This document shows, piece by piece, positions 20,766 through 34,473 of a stretch of DNA of 64,000 nucleotides; position 1 is the stretch's first letter, and each line of letters opens with the position of its first letter. The DNA is from Stictocephala bisonia (lineage: Eukaryota > Arthropoda > Insecta > Hemiptera > Membracidae), in NCBI GenBank assembly GCA_035578905.1, contig JAQJVL010000667.1, positions 367,501 through 431,500 of the forward strand. The letters run 5' to 3'. Both the position numbers and the translations under genes were made by a program. The notes below the pieces were generated by a model. The model had not been told where the DNA came from. It did no database searches and was given only the letters and a program-made list of their open reading frames with translations.

Positions 20766-22235
20766 CATGAATTGACTTCTTCTCTCAACCTGCCAATCTT
20801 AGAGTCTAAATATCTGTTGATCATGTTTTGAACTATGGCATATATTTTGGTCCAACCTCATTGAAAGTAACAAACGAATAAAATACAAGAAGGCGCAGTG
20901 ATAATATTTTTTTCAGTGGTAAGTTTAAACTGTTAAATCTTGTTTTTACTTCATTGTTAATTAAAGTTTTAGAAAAAGAGGAATTATGATCATTCCATAA
21001 ACAATTAATTACGTGTTATCGAATATCAGTAATAATGATCTACTGATACAGTACTTTCTAGCATAACATTTAATTTCTATTTACATTTAATGTTTGTAAT
21101 TATTAATATTTTTAAAAAGAAATGAATTATTTTTTCTAAAAACAAATAACTGCTTAGTAAAAGTACTGTGATTATTTACATGTTTGTCATACACCACCTT
21201 ACTCATTCTAAAATGAAAATTTTAATTTTGCAAACATTTTTTGATCTTGCAAAAGCAGAAAGAAAAAAAGAATCTTGGTGCTGAAGATTTAATTTGACTT
21301 TTCTTTCTTAGTGAGTTTATAAACACGCTGGCTTTTTTAACTCTGATTGAGTACAAGGGTAATCATTTTTATACACTTTATTTTTTTCTCTTAAAGGAAA
21401 CACTAAATGCTGTTATGTTTAGTTACATATTTTGGTGTATTAAACAGCTGCGATTTAAAATCATTAAGATATCTTGTCGCATTTAAAAAAATTATTTAAG
21501 AGTTTTTTAATAGTTATGCTTAGTTTTAAAATACTTTGATTGTTTTATTTGTTGATATTTCAATAAATAAAGATATTTATTCACTAAAAAGCAAAATATT
21601 TTGTTTATAAAAGATCTATTATAAATAGTACACCTGTAGGTAAATAGTAGGCATTTACAAGATTTAAGTAGTAAATATTGTAAATGTTGGTGGTGACGTA
21701 ACATAAATAATGATAGTAGATTAAAACAGACAACAGCTATGTTTTCTAGCAATAGCTTAGGACAAAATAAATACCAATGTCCTCCACAATGTTATATTGG
21801 ACTACACTGACACTTCTGTGGTGACACCTACCTTTATTGGTCTGGCGACCAGCCAAAAACGTAAAACGTCTCCAAGGAATATCTCCCAGCTATTTACATT
21901 TAAATGTACATGGGTGTGTTTAGCACACTAATTAAATGGTTATTTAAGATCTTATAGAACAAGACAAACATTTAAATATTAAATAGTGAAAACATGTTAA
22001 ATAGTCAAATACCGTTAACAGTACAAAGAAGTTGGTTAAAAATATAAATGTAATACATATGTTTCATACTCCTCGTTTAAAACATTGCTTTTTAAAGAAT
22101 ATTTCTTTTTGCAAGTTTCTGGTTTTAGATGAATTTAATTGTGTCTGTAATATAAGTGGTTTGGATTTTCACATTAAATAATCAAAACATCTATAACAAT
22201 TACCAATACAAAAAGACGGATAGTAATTAAGTTTA
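20766..22235. other. AT-rich DNA, no supported gene
   Basis: A 55-codon open stretch near 21755-21930 is less AT-rich but unrecognised. Nothing else stands out. Confidence 0.4.
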
Positions 22236-22395
22236 ATATTATAAGATGAAACAAACACTCCAGTAAATCATTTTTAAATTTCGTTAGGTTTTTTTAATTA
22301 ATTTAGTTTGCGTGTCTGAAGATGGTAACTTTGCTACCGAAAGATCTAACAAAATTAAAAATTATTTACTGGAGTGTTTGTTTCATCTTATAAAA
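22236..22395 (+). repeat. Penelope-like terminal repeat with hammerhead-like core, inverted flanks
   Basis: TAAGATGAAACAAACACTCC (about 22245-22262) and its reverse complement (about 22368-22387) flank the motif. The motif CTGAAGA (22316-22322), stem GGTA/TACC, GAAA (22339-22342) and AGATCT (22342-22347) follows the order of a type I hammerhead. TGT (22313-22315) can pair with ACA (22349-22351). Confidence 0.6.
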
Positions 22396-22861
22396 TTAAA
22401 TTATATATCCAGTAAGAAACGAGCTTGAAGAATGAATAATTAAGTACTCATTAAATATAGAAGTAGAATACGTCATGTTACATACACTATCAAAAGTACA
22501 ATGAAATGAAACATAAAATATTCCGATATTCTGTTTACTCTATGTATTAGTATAATTAAAAAATTGTATTTTTATTGACAATAGTTTATCTAGATTTACA
22601 CAAAAACTGGAACACAAGTTAATATTGAGACGTTGTTCTGATATTTTTTTTAACAATTTTAAGATAAGTGGTGACTCATCTGGTGTTCCCTAACAATGTC
22701 TTAGTAGTTGAGTTCTCACGTTAATGATCTTTCACATTTTTAAAGTGTTTATTATTTGTGACTTTCCCTCTAGCTTATGACAAAAAATACATTATTTATT
22801 TTACAAAAAAACAGAGACTTTAAATAATGTGCAATTAAATTGTATATTTTATATACTTCAT

Positions 22862-22898
22862 AATATATATATTATATACATATATAATATATTATATA

Positions 22899-22966
<68 letters not shown>
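22862..22966. repeat. (TA)n microsatellite
   Basis: About 100 bases of TA-rich repeat with a few interruptions. Confidence 0.95.
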
Positions 22967-22967
<1 letters not shown>

Positions 22968-24509
22968 TTTAAATATACTCATTAAAAATACTCAATAAAA
23001 ATAAATGCAAAAATATATCAACCAAATATTTATTTATACTACTTGTTCTGCGTTTATGATGATTCATCAATAGTTTAAGTGATTATTATTAGAATAGTAA
23101 TACATGTAATATAGCACTGAAAATATTTTAAGGGTCAATATTGGACAGTTTTAGGAGAAATTGTTAAAAATTAATTTATTTATCAATTATTTCATCAAAA
23201 TTCACAGTCTCTTTTTAAATTTGAACTTTTAAATTTTTGTAACAACCCATCAGTATTTTATAATTATTTATGTGCATAGTTGTATATAGTTAAATACATA
23301 TCATCAAATACATTATATAACTTATCATAGAAGTAATACAAAGAAAAGTTAAATAAATACGCAAGACCCCCCTCCCGTAATAAAATTGAGGAGATACATG
23401 TACATTTATTATCAGTTTATTTACTTCGTTCATAAGATAGTTCACAAGTGACTTGAGAGGGTATTATCAATGTAAAATATATATCTATATTTAATAATAA
23501 TAATAATCTGATATAAAACATATAAAATAGGAAATGCGCACTATGACTTAGTTTATTTAATAGCATTCTTTATCTCTCTTCCACATTCTCGTATATCTAT
23601 TGGGAATTTCTACTTACTAAAAGCCTAATAAGTGTAATTTAATCTTATTATTAATGTAATAGTGTAAATATATAACAAATAACACTTCCATCACTCATTA
23701 CAGAATATTAACTTTAATATTCTCACTAAACTAACTATACTGCTATGATACAATTCCAGCCAGAAATGTGTTGTATTGGTTTTTGATAAATGAGTTCATG
23801 TTTGTGAAATACATTCCATAGGAAAATTATAAATTCCAATACAGTTAACTGACTTGGTTCTCTGCGTTTATTCGGTTACTAACATTTTTATGACGTTGTA
23901 AAAACTGTTTACAACTCCAAAAGATGTAATTCTACTTTATCAATGCCAAATATGTTTTACAACTATTAAATATTACACAATGAATACTTTGCGTGAATCC
24001 GCTTTCAAAGCTTAGCGTTCTAGACGTAGTTATTAGTTTTTATCTTAACTGTAAGTTTAAAGTATAATTATTTAAGTATTATTTAATTGAATATGCAAAA
24101 ATTAAATTTAAAACCTTAAATTGCCTGTTGGAAAATGGTTTTAGGTAAAATGCACGCATTTTCCAAACCAGACAACTAAGTTAAAAAATTAGTAAAAAAT
24201 ATATTTTCAAGACATAATAATTTTTAATCACTAGGTAATATTTAATTTATTATGCAATTGTGATTTTCCATATAGAATAATCTTGATACAAAATAGTTTG
24301 TTACTTTAAAGTAACAACTACAACTAGTTTGTTACTTTAATCACCCATACTACATTTCTTTTAAACACAATTCTTGTTTTCTATATATCCAGTAATCAGT
24401 AAACGATTTATTGTTGAATAGAGTACAATTTAATAGATTTGGATTTTATATGACTCAAATTAGCAATATCTTCTTCCCTTATTTGTAAACGATTTAAGAG
24501 GAATTACTT
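22967..24509. other. AT-rich DNA, no gene
   Basis: Nothing recognised apart from short homopolymers and a small GTTTGTTACTTTAA duplication near 24295 and 24328. Confidence 0.5.
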
Positions 24510-24980
24510 TTTGGAAACGTCATATTAGTTGTCGTTAATAAACCCTTAAAAAGATACGATAATCGTAATAAACAATCTAGAGAACACCCCTGTCCGAAAA
24601 CTACGATACTCCCTACGCTCGTGATACCTTGGCCTTCAGCCTCGGCACGTATTTGACTACTAATATTAGTGGTTAAACTTTATTAAGTAAAATCATATAA
24701 AAAAAATTAGTTATTAGATTATTTGATAGCTGATGGATGATAAATAAAGAAATTAATAAATAACAGTTCTGTAAGAATAGTATTGAAAGTTTGGAGGCCA
24801 ATGGGGCGGATTCCTGAGGTCAGAGAGAAAACTCCTTTCTTAGTGGCTCTCTAAGGCCTTAGGTAAACCTATGTACCAAATTTAAAGATAATCGGCCTTG
24901 TAGTTCTGGAGATTTCGTGATGAATGAGTCAGTGTATATATTTGGCTTATAAAGGCCGCTTATAATGTATAATTACTGCC
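24510..24980 (-). mobile_element. Helitron-like short repeat, copy B
   Basis: This is the reverse-strand relative of 15535-15965. It reads, on the minus strand, ACTGACTCATTCATCACG, AAATCTCCAGAACTACAAGG, CCTAAGGCCTTAGAGAGCC, GGAATCCGCCCC, GTGCCGAGGCTGAAGGCC and GGGGTGTTCTCTAG. Homology with copy A continues past CTAG to GACGTTTCCAAAAA. Confidence 0.6.
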
Positions 24981-27059
24981 TTGACATAATGATCAACTTC
25001 GTCATGTAGAATTTTCAATAATTTGCAGTATTCCGTTTATTATTTTTTTTATTTATTTAACTCATTATAGCTGCTATTATATTGTTAAAACTAATAATGT
25101 GTAATTTTATAATTATTTATGTTTTAAAAAAGAAGCACTTATTTGTCAAGTACATCTACATTATAAATTATTCTTTCTAAAAAAATTTTATTTTAACGTT
25201 ATTTTCAATGTTTAGATATTATTTATACTTCTATCTGATAATTTTATACATTTTACAATTGAATGCAGAGTTTAAAAAAATGAATTAGTGATTGAATTAT
25301 AAGACAAATATTTATATAAAAAATATCTAAATATTAGTTAACTGATAATTACAATGATATAAAACAGATTATAATACTTTAATCTACAACAATATGTCAA
25401 TGGTATTTATAATAATTTAACGAAATACTTACTTCTTACTCGTTTTAAATATATATTATTGAAATGTTTGTGCTAGGAATGTGCAATATTGCTGAGGGAA
25501 TCTCTATTCAGCACTGCTCCGTCAGCACCTGGGTGAGATATGTGTTAATGCACAGCTATTTTACTCCATCTATATAGATATCCTTCATAACCATCTTGAC
25601 ATATATATTTGACTTATCAAGTAAACTAGGCCTAATTCTATTGTAATTTGAATAGTAAAATTGATAGTATAGATAAGATATTTAATTAAACTTTATCACT
25701 TGATGAATGAATCATATATTTATGTACTAATACGACATGGATGGTACATTTGTGGGTAAACATGCACTTTATGATTTAGTTCTTTGTTTATTTATCAATA
25801 CAACATTAGTTGGTAAAGTTAAGAGCAAAGATAATTGGCCAATGAGTGAAGGCGAATGTACTATGTATAAACTTTTACAAGCTAATGTCAAATGTACCTT
25901 AAGTAGGCAAATTTATTACTAGGCCAATAGTAAGGCACATACAACATAGTGTGCTTCTCTCTCACCCCCTCTCTCGCTCCCTCTCCCTATATCTCTCTCC
26001 CGCTCTCTCTCCCCCCTCTCCCTCCCCCCTCTCTCTACTGAACACCCGATTTATGGTGAGCATCCCTCTTTTTATGGTAATCATTGAGTAGACGCCATGT
26101 TGGGAACCAAAGTAGGTGTACTACAAAGTAGGTACACTACAGTGCTGTGCAATTATAAGTTGCTTTAGTGATTTAGGAAGGTCGTATATCTAGAGAAAAT
26201 ACAGTAACCTTATATAAAAATACATGGACATGAACATTTTACATATATTTATAGTAAAATGTTGCACAAACACTTTACTGCAAGTAAAGCCCAGAGATAT
26301 GAGCCCCAGAGATTTTGCATTACAAGTTTTTATGTATAGAAAATCAAAATAAAACATAACAATATACATTTTAGATGCATTTGTTTGCGTACGTTAAATG
26401 CACGTTATTTTGAATTCATAGATTAACAAAATACTTTGTAAGAATAAAAGGTTAAATTGATAAATACATACTGTAATATCTTATTTGAATTATATTAATT
26501 AAAGGGGAAAGGTGTATTTGTGTGGAAATTGGATTCAAAATGTGCCATTTCAAGTTTAAAGCAGAGCCGTTTACGGTAACCTAGCAAACAGTAACTTTAG
26601 ACTTAAATTTATGTTGTGTCTATAGTTAGCGTTTCGAACTTGGTTGACGGTCATTGTCCCATAGAAAGAAAAAATTTGTTGATTTAGGTTAAAGGTGTTC
26701 GATAACAAATTATCTAAACCTTTTTTAAATAAAAGTGATAGTGTTTTTATAAGTAATAACGTGTTGAGGGGGAAAGTTAAAAAATATTCTATAATTTTTT
26801 AAGCCAGAATATGGTTACCTAAAGTGGTTGTTCTGGCATTTCTAGGTACCCAACTTTTAAGAAACGTTTCATAACATTTTGAGAATAAAGTGGAAAAATG
26901 TACTAACCAACCTAGTGTAAGGTGAGAAATACAGATTTTATTTTAGGTTTAAATCATTATTTTATATAAATGGCATCTACCAGTACCAGTACCAGTATAA
27001 TTCAAATTTGTACAGTTAAATCTTTCTCTGAAGAGTAGATTAATATATATAAACAAATG
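24981..27059. other. AT-rich DNA with one CT-rich tract, no gene
   Basis: A polypyrimidine tract (CT and C runs) fills 25952-26038. A piece of the dispersed 350-bp repeat (GTAGACGCCATGTTGGGAAC) may follow at about 26060-26110. No frame here looks like a gene. Confidence 0.5.
25952..26038. repeat. Polypyrimidine (CT-rich) tract
   Basis: Nearly uninterrupted C and T for about 85 bases. Confidence 0.9.
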
Positions 27060-27240
27060 GATGTGTGTTTGTCATTCATGTTTTTTGAGAATCCCTCTGG
27101 TCTGAGGACTGTGAGTGTGGCTCACCGAAATTGATCACCATAATATTTGTGCATTTTGTAATTGTATTGTAATATATTTGTGTTGTGTGACGTTTACTTG
27201 TACTGTATATCTACCAAAACGTATTATCCTAATTAAAAAA
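27060..27240 (+). repeat. Penelope-like terminal repeat, hammerhead-like core
   Basis: The core has TGGT (27098-27101), CTGAGGA (27102-27108), a decayed stem, GAAA (27127-27130), ATTGATC and ACCA (27137-27140). It is followed by the family tail ATAATATTTGTGCATTTTGT and GTGTTGTGTGACGTTTACTT. Confidence 0.65.
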
Positions 27241-27679
27241 CTATTTACTAAACCACTCATCGGATCGCCATTAAACTATGAGGAGTTGTAGAGTTCACTT
27301 ACGGGAAGGTTTATGGTATGGTTTAGTTCACCTCCAACTTAAGGGAAGCAATTGCTTAAAAAAAGTAACTTTAAGTTACTTTAAGGTTAAGTGACAAAAA
27401 CATGGTAGATATGACGTTTACCCATTTAGAGAACTTTAAAAATGTTTTTAGTGCGCATATTGATCAGCTGTTAGATAAAAAGAAATAAAATGAACACTTT
27501 TGAAATAGGCTAAGTGATGCTTATTGAAATGTAAATTTTAAATGAACTAAAACATTATTGTTTACATGTTATTACTGTAGTTGGGCACGGGTAAATAGCT
27601 AGTAATATGTAAAATATCATTGTTACAGATAACTACTAATAAGGGAGTTAAATGCTTTTGTACAAATTTCGGGGTAGGG
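27241..27679. other. AT-rich DNA, no gene
   Basis: The segment at about 27465-27540 resembles 12395-12470 (TTTGAAATAGGC..AAGT), a shared dispersed repeat of unknown type. Confidence 0.4.
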
Positions 27680-28152
27680 CAGGTGGGGACTGTGAGGTTG
27701 AGGAAGAGGGGACCCTCCCACCCAACCATACACGCACGATGATATAAATCTCCAACCACCCATACACGTACAGTGGTATTTACCCTCCTACCCGGGAGGA
27801 ACCCATACACGCACAATGGTATTAAGCTCCCTACCCACCCAACCACACACATACAACGGTATTGACCCTCCCACCCACTCACCAATTAACGTACAGTGGT
27901 ATTGACCCTCCTACAAACCCATACACGCACAATGATATTAACTCTCCTACCCACCCATACACGTGCAGTGGTATTCACCCTCCCACTCGGGTACAATAGT
28001 ATTGACCCTCCTACCCTCCCATACACGTACAGTGGCATTGACCATCCCTCCCACCCACCCCACCCATACACGTTCATTGGTATTGACCCTCCCACCCACC
28101 CACCCATACACGTTCATTGGTATTGACCCTCCTACCCTCCCATACACGTACA
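27680..28152. repeat. Minisatellite, locus 2 of 4
   Basis: About 14 units of roughly 33 bp are built on ATTGACCCTCC, CACCCATACACGTACA and GTGGT. Open frames across it are products of the repeat and not genes. Confidence 0.9.
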
Positions 28153-28577
28153 GTGGTAATTGCCAATTCTAATGAAAATTGTGATAAAATCCTGAACTTA
28201 ATTCCTAGGAGCACTCAAGTGGTGGTCTGGATGAACGCCCTTAAGTAATCGCAAATATTCAACTCTATGTCTCGGAAATGGTCTCTCCAAGTGTCCTGTA
28301 TATTAGTCTTATTTTAAACTATCACGTACACATCCCAAGGCAAATGCTCCTTTATATATTTGTTGAAGTGTTTTACATCTATAGAATTTAATCTACGAAT
28401 ATAAATTGGAATTAATATATCTATATAATTTGTTTAAAAAGAGCGATCTTCTTTTCAAATTTACTCTACCCATTCTCCATAGACTATTGATCTATGCTGG
28501 GAACTTATCAGACAGATTAAGGGGAAGAACCAGTACAGTATAATGCGAAAATCTCTGTAAAAAACCAACAATCAAGA

Positions 28578-28665
28578 CATTATTCTCACCTGCTCTATCT
28601 CTCTCAGGTCCAAGGTCCTGACACCATAGACCGCTCGGCCATCGGCTCTCTAGCGTCCTAAATCA
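28578..28665 (-). mobile_element. tRNA-like relic (SINE head or tRNA pseudogene)
   Basis: On the minus strand GATGGCCGAGCGGTCTA (A box of the Ser/Leu tRNA type, core at 28631-28641) is followed by GGACCTTGGACC. A decayed B box lies at about 28583-28593 (AGGTGAGAAT). Confidence 0.4.
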
Positions 28666-28788
28666 GGGTTACCATTGTGATTGTGGATACCACTCCATTC
28701 AGTGACTATGGAGTTCAAGATGCACATCCCCAATTGGGCTAATGGTTGTTACTTTATCGTTGAATAAGTTCATGCCTACATACCCAAG

Positions 28789-29420
28789 TTAACCCTTTGA
28801 AGACCGACAAAAAAAGTGCGAACTTTTTTCCCTCACTTTTCAAGTGCGACATCAAAAATACCTAGCCTCATAATTTGGAGATACGTAAGTCTTTAAACAT
28901 TTATTTATAAAATCTGTTATAATAAAGACACAAGGGTACTTCTTCGACCGGAATGTTTGTAATTGAGTACTTTATCAGAACACATTTCCAAAAAGTTATC
29001 TTATAATTTTTAAATACTTATATTTTGTCAATAAAAAGTGTATTTTGTTATTAACAAAATTGTGTACGCTTACAGCTCGTAAACAAAAAATATTTTACCC
29101 GTAGGAAACTGTTTTACTGAAGTCTAAACTTAATCACCTACAAACACAGAAAACATTTTAACAATTGGATTAAAAATAAAAAAAATTAACATGAAATATT
29201 TTGTTAATACTGTCACATTCGTCTGTTAAAATTAACTCTCTGTCTATTATTGTCAGTTCTTTTCATTGACGTTATATTCCAACAGCTGGCTCCAGATGTT
29301 AAAAAAAACTTTCTCGAACTTCTGCGTGTCATCCCAATGGCGTACAAGCGGTAAATTGGATGTTATATGTAACAAACTTCGAATGACGGGATATTGTCAT
29401 TTGGTCCTCAACGTGTAAGT
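28789..29420 (+). mobile_element. piggyBac-like MITE, copy 1, 3' end unclear
   Basis: It opens with TTAA followed by CCCTTTGAAGACCGA. Its body matches 34474-35218 along its length (AATTTGGAGATACG, TTACAGCTCGTAAACAAAAA, TACTGTCACATT, CATCCCAA..G, GTAACAAACTTCGAAT, GGTCCTC). The terminal TTAA on the right is not clear. Confidence 0.6.
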
Positions 29421-30387
29421 ACCGATAAGCACCAAAGACTTACTGGCTTAACTCAGAACCAAATGAAGAGTATCACCACATTGAGTTTCCTTGAGGAGGT
29501 ACATGCGAATTTTACAGAAAATATTTACTAGTCTGAAATTGTTTGAAAAGGGTACTTTAACTTTAAACGTTTAGGATGCATTTTTTCATTGTATGATTGC
29601 TTAAGACCTTACATACATTGCAACGTTAGTATGACAACATTTTGATATATGGCTAAATTGATATGTTATTTGCAATGCATGATTCAATTGGAAAAATATG
29701 GTACTATCTAGCGTGCGTAGCAGAACTCAGAGAAATATTTTTATTGGTATATTACGTAATCAATCAACTCGTCGTATTAATTACATGAAATACTGGAAAT
29801 TCTAATCCAAAAATAAAAATAGAAAGCAAATATTGTGATATTTATAGAAATAGGTAAGTCCATTTTAAATTATATTTTTAAATATTGTTTGGTTTTTGTA
29901 AAGGTATTACATTAGTTTATTGTTTGATTTGACGATTTAAATAACCTAATCTACTTTATTCTTTGAAGTAAAGTAATTCAAAAGATCATATACGACATTT
30001 AAAAATACGTAATGCATACAAAGGGTTCATTTGCAGCATCATAAAAAGCTTTAGACTCCATTTTCTCCGACAGTAAATATAGACATCGACGATGTCAATA
30101 ACTGTGTGGAGATACAGAGTAGGTTTCATTCCCATTATTGTTTTCTCACTAAAGAGGGTTGACACACATACAGATATTTCCATCAGGCCATTCCAGTATA
30201 CCCCATTCTTCTGACAATAAATATAGAGGTATATATTGGCATACGCTGCCATAGAAGACAGCGACGATGTCAATAACTGCATCGAGTCACAGTGTAGGTT
30301 TCACACACATTATTGCTTCATCACCAACGAGGGTTGACTCTGACAAACAATCAGAGTCATCCTAAACTTATATACATACAATAGATT
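29421..30387. repeat. AT-rich DNA with a local duplication
   Basis: Two related blocks of about 90 bases lie at 30055-30155 and 30245-30345. They share AATATAGA, GACGATGTCAATAACTG, CAG.GTAGGTTTCA and GAGGGTTGAC. No gene is seen. Confidence 0.55.
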
Positions 30388-30530
30388 CCCACCGACCCAT
30401 ACACAAACGGTGGAATTGACCCACCCACCCACCCATACACGTACGGTGGAATTGATCCATCCACCCACCCATACACGTACGGTGGCATTGACCCACCCAC
30501 CCACCCATACACGAACGGTGGAATTGAGGT
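30388..30530. repeat. Minisatellite, locus 3 of 4
   Basis: Four clean units of 36 bp contain GGTGGAATTGACCCACC and CACCCATACACGTAC. Confidence 0.9.
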
Positions 30531-31029
30531 TTCCGTCAGTTCATCCCCGTAGACTCATCACCAGCGAAGTCAAAATGCTCTTTGATATATAAGAATAACC
30601 TTATTTCTAATAAACGCGTATTAGTTTATTAAAAATTATTAAAATCTTAGAAAATACTTCTTTTATACATACATATTAGTAAAATAAGTAAAAAAAATAT
30701 TTAAAATAAAGTGCCCTTTTTGAAATAAAAGTACCACAATTTTTAATCTATAAAGATATTTTCCGTGGTCTGGAATATGCGGTGAGAAGTAATGTACTAC
30801 TAACTCGTTATACACTTCTAGTTACGAAAAAAAGGTATCGATTTACTAACCAAATTGTAAACAAACAAGCAGTCCGTTAAAATATGTAATCGAAGAGAAT
30901 AGAGTTGGCTGCCATGTATGCAATATTGAAATATTGCAAAGTTGGAAGACGGAGTGACGTTACTGAGGAATAAGTTCAGTGAACTGGTAAAAGTCAAGTT
31001 TCGTCTGATGATCAGTACCAAACAAAGAC

Positions 31030-31345
31030 AAACTTGCGTGTTTTTGGCGTACCAGAGTCTCGTTAAGAGAACACCGATCAACTGCTGGATGTCTTCAATA
31101 AGAAAAAGGCCTGAACCAACCAACCCTTCACTGCCGTCGACCGGTCCCACAACTTCGGCCACCGTCCTAACCCTTATTCTGACGAAAGAGAACGAAAAAG
31201 CCAGTGATTTTCAAGCTATCGGAATCGGTGCAGTGTCTTTTAAAATAAAAAAAAGTTGATTTCGCTAAAATCACTATCAGAAATGATTTTAAATATTTGT
31301 GGTAGGACGTGTTCGAAGCCATTTTCCAGCAGTCACAATCTAGTG
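31030..31345 (+). pseudogene. LINE ORF1-like relic
   Basis: In the frame that starts at about 31028 the sequence reads NLRVFGVPESR, then ENTDQLLDVFNKKKA and DRSHNFGHRPNP, with stops between. A frame change then leads to RPVIFKL-like and AKITIRNDF pieces. This order (VFGVPE, DQL, DRSHR, R-PIIVKF) is typical of the RNA-binding ORF1 protein of insect LINEs. It is clearly dead. The longer 105-codon frame over the same DNA (30942-31259) is a shadow. Confidence 0.65.
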
Positions 31346-32869
31346 AGCATATTTTTAAATTAGTTTATATATTGACCATTGGAATTTTTGTAAACTGATC
31401 CATCGAATCTAAATTTAAGTATCCCACCAACCCCAAATCTAAATATGTGAGTCAGGAATATGCTTTATACTCCATATATAGGATTAATAAAAATTCTCTA
31501 TTTCATAATGCAATGATAACAATTTCTTTCATTTTCAGTGACTGTACACGGAATGATGCAGTCAACAATATAAAATGTATTGTTCAGGACTTTACATTTT
31601 ACCAGTTGTAAAAGTCAGTCGTGACTTCCGGATTTAATTCCACTGGCACCCAAACGTATTAGATGTCAAATTAACATTTATTGCATTCGTTTCGAAGACA
31701 GCCAACCTGAACGCACTTTGACTCTTCGACTCAAGTGACAGAGACTTAAGGTGACTCCTGTTTAAGGTTTTATTACATTTACAAGGCTCAAGTAAGAATT
31801 CAAATCTGTCGACTTTTATTTGTTAAATAGTGTTTAAATTTGGTATACAAATTTCATTCAATAATTTGTAAATTTAGTGAGTTGTAATTTGTTTATATTT
31901 TTATCATATTACAATTTAATTTTTGACACCAGGAAAAATTAATGGTTAAAACAATAACAAATCTAAGAAAAGCCCAGCTTTAGACACATGATTATTTAAT
32001 ATAAAAAACATCAAAAACATTCATTTAAACACTTAACCTTAGTTTGATGTTACCTAATTTGGAAATTGATAAAAATAAAATACTTCATTAAAAAATTAAA
32101 AAAAAGTGTCATTTTATTCAAATAAAAATACAAAATTTATAATCTTTGGGACAATAAAACCTGAAGAGATTATTATAATTATACAAATGCACTCCCTTGA
32201 TGTTTGCATATTTCAATAACTTATTTTTAACTATAAGTTCAGTAAAAGTATTAACGATAAAATTACACTGAATATTTTATTATGAACGAAAATAATTGAG
32301 TAAATAGTTAGAAAAGAATGCTTATAAAATTATATAAACTACTAAACAAAGACTTTTGTGTAGGCTGCGAATCGCTGAATTTCAATACTGAATAACCCAG
32401 CTCTGACTTTTACGGGCTTTTGACAGTATCGCTGACTGGACTTTTACTTTGACAGTAAAACGTAAAGGTCATCGAATAACATTCATTCTAAAATGGTATT
32501 CTGTCATCAATAAAATACAAGTTTTTAACAACTTCATGAAAGAATATTCATGAATTGATTCTAGAAAAAAAGCTGTCTTCATAATAAATTTTTATTTGTT
32601 TACTATGTTTAGTATTTTTATGTATTTATTTATATTACTGTTTCATTATTTACTATTTTGTTTACTTTGCCTATATATAGTAAAACTACAGTAAACTTCA
32701 TCACTAAGCTATTTTTACCACAAACATATGAATAATCAGCGTTTCAGCTTATTATCGAAAAATGTTGTCTATTTATATCACAGCAGCCGCCATTTTGACG
32801 ATTCCAGCCAATGGGGCCACGTGATCATAGACCTATAAATTGAATTGTTAAACACCAATTTCCATTCTT
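31346..32869. other. AT-rich DNA, no gene
   Basis: A small GC-richer patch at 32785-32825 holds CCAAT and CACGTG, but nothing links it to a gene. Confidence 0.4.
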
Positions 32870-33030
32870 TTGTGAATCCTTCCGGTCTGAGGAAGGTGAG
32901 CGTGGTTCACAATAATAAGTGATCACCATAATATTTGTGTATTTTGTACTTGTATTGTAGTATATTTATGCATTTTCTGCTTATATTGTAATACATTTGT
33001 GTTGTGTGACATTTACTTGTAATGAGGTAG
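32870..33030 (+). repeat. Penelope-like terminal repeat, decayed core
   Basis: GGTCTGAGGAAGGTGAGCGTGG and the family tail are present. The GAAA segment is replaced by AATAATAAGT, so a ribozyme fold would be lost. Confidence 0.65.
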
Positions 33031-33195
33031 TTTTAAAAATTGATTAGATTCCTTTAAAATATTTGCAGTTATATACATTGAAAAAATAGTGTTCCTAATG
33101 TAATTATATGATTTACGATAAATTAAAGGAAATTTAAAATTATTTGACAGTTAAAAAAAGTTACAAATTAAGGATGATCTATCTCGTAACAATTA

Positions 33196-33722
33196 TTGGG
33201 GTTTTGATTCTAGTACAGTACTTACTTGATTTTGTTGTCCGGAAACAGTGTTGGTTTATTGATTCTAGTACTTACTTGATTTTGTTGTCCAGAAACAGTG
33301 TTGGGGTATTGATTCCAGTACTTACTTAATTTTGTTGTCCAGAAACAGTGTTGGAGTTTTGATTCTAGAACTTACTTGATTTTGTTGTCCAGAAACAGTG
33401 TTGGGGTTTTGATTCTAGTACAGTACTTACTTGATTTTGTTGTCCAGAAACAGTGTTGGGGTATTTATTCTAGTACTTACTTAATTTTTTTGTCCAGAAA
33501 CAGTGTTGGGGTTTTGATTCTAGTACAGTACTTACTTGATTTTGTTGTCCGGAAACAGTGTTGGGGTATTGATTCTAGTACTTACTTAATTTTGTTGTCC
33601 AGAAACAGTGTTGGAGTTTTGATTCTAGTACTTACTTGATTTTGTTGTCCAGAAACAGTGTTGGGGTATTGATTCTAGTACTTACTTGATTTTGTTGTCC
33701 GGAAACAGTGTTGGGCTATTTA
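33196..33722 (+). repeat. Tandem array, 50/55-bp units
   Basis: Ten units with starts at 33206, 33261, 33311, 33361, 33411, 33466, 33516, 33571, 33621 and 33671. The core is GATTCTAGTACTTACTTGAT plus GTTGTCCAGAAACAGTGTTG. The 55-base form has an extra CAGTA. Confidence 0.95.
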
Positions 33723-34473
33723 TTTTCAATGTTATATCATGCAGATAGTGTTATCTTATTACTTAACGTAGATTCTGTTAGGTACGTGATCTTTACAGGT
33801 CTCGGAGCATTAGAAAGTTACGTCCACTTGATGTGTGTCGAAATGCACTGCTTTTATGCACCTTCAGGGGATGATTTTGCATAGACTGTTTACAATAGCT
33901 TTGAATACTTATAAAACTATAACGTGCTTTAAAATGCAGACAGTTACATTTCATTGTTTATTTATTCATAGATATACATATCTATAATGAATTTTTGTTC
34001 TTACATACGTGCTTGAAATACAAATTCTCTCTTAAGAGAAAGTAAATTAAATTATGGAAACATGAAAGTTTTCGTCCCAAATTGTAAAAATTTATATTGC
34101 GAACCTAAATTGCTTTGCTATTACAAATTCAGAGCAGGTGGATTTCTCATTTTTCCACCTTAAAAATAATTTCAGAAACTAAACCCAGATTGATATCTTA
34201 GGAAGTTTACTTTAGGATTGAATCATAATGACATTTTTAAAACATTTAAATTCATTCTTAAAATAACATTTTTTCATAAATTTTATATTCAATATGTACA
34301 AAATTGCACATTACGTATCTGAAAATGCATCCCAAACAATTTAAAAGTGTTGAAAGGGGGCTTTTTTAAAATCACTTACTATGGAATTTCCATATTACAA
34401 ATTCTTTTTGAATGTTTATCATTTATTTCATAATTTATTATTAGTTATATCAATTTCAAAATCTTTCTAATAC
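33723..34473. other. AT-rich DNA, no gene
   Basis: Nothing recognised. Confidence 0.5.

Noticed and set aside
25737..25922. A 61-codon gene
   Set aside because: No recognisable motif, ordinary AT-rich composition and no nearby promoter or partner exon.
27562..28172. Gly/Val- or Pro/Thr-rich proteins in several frames
   Set aside because: All are readouts of the minisatellite unit on both strands. The same applies at 30.4 and 63.4 kb.
30942..31259. A 105-codon gene
   Set aside because: The frame overlaps a LINE ORF1 relic in another frame and has no recognisable content itself.
33196..33722. CRISPR-like regular spacing
   Set aside because: The whole 50-bp unit repeats with no unique spacers, so it is an ordinary tandem array in a eukaryotic genome.
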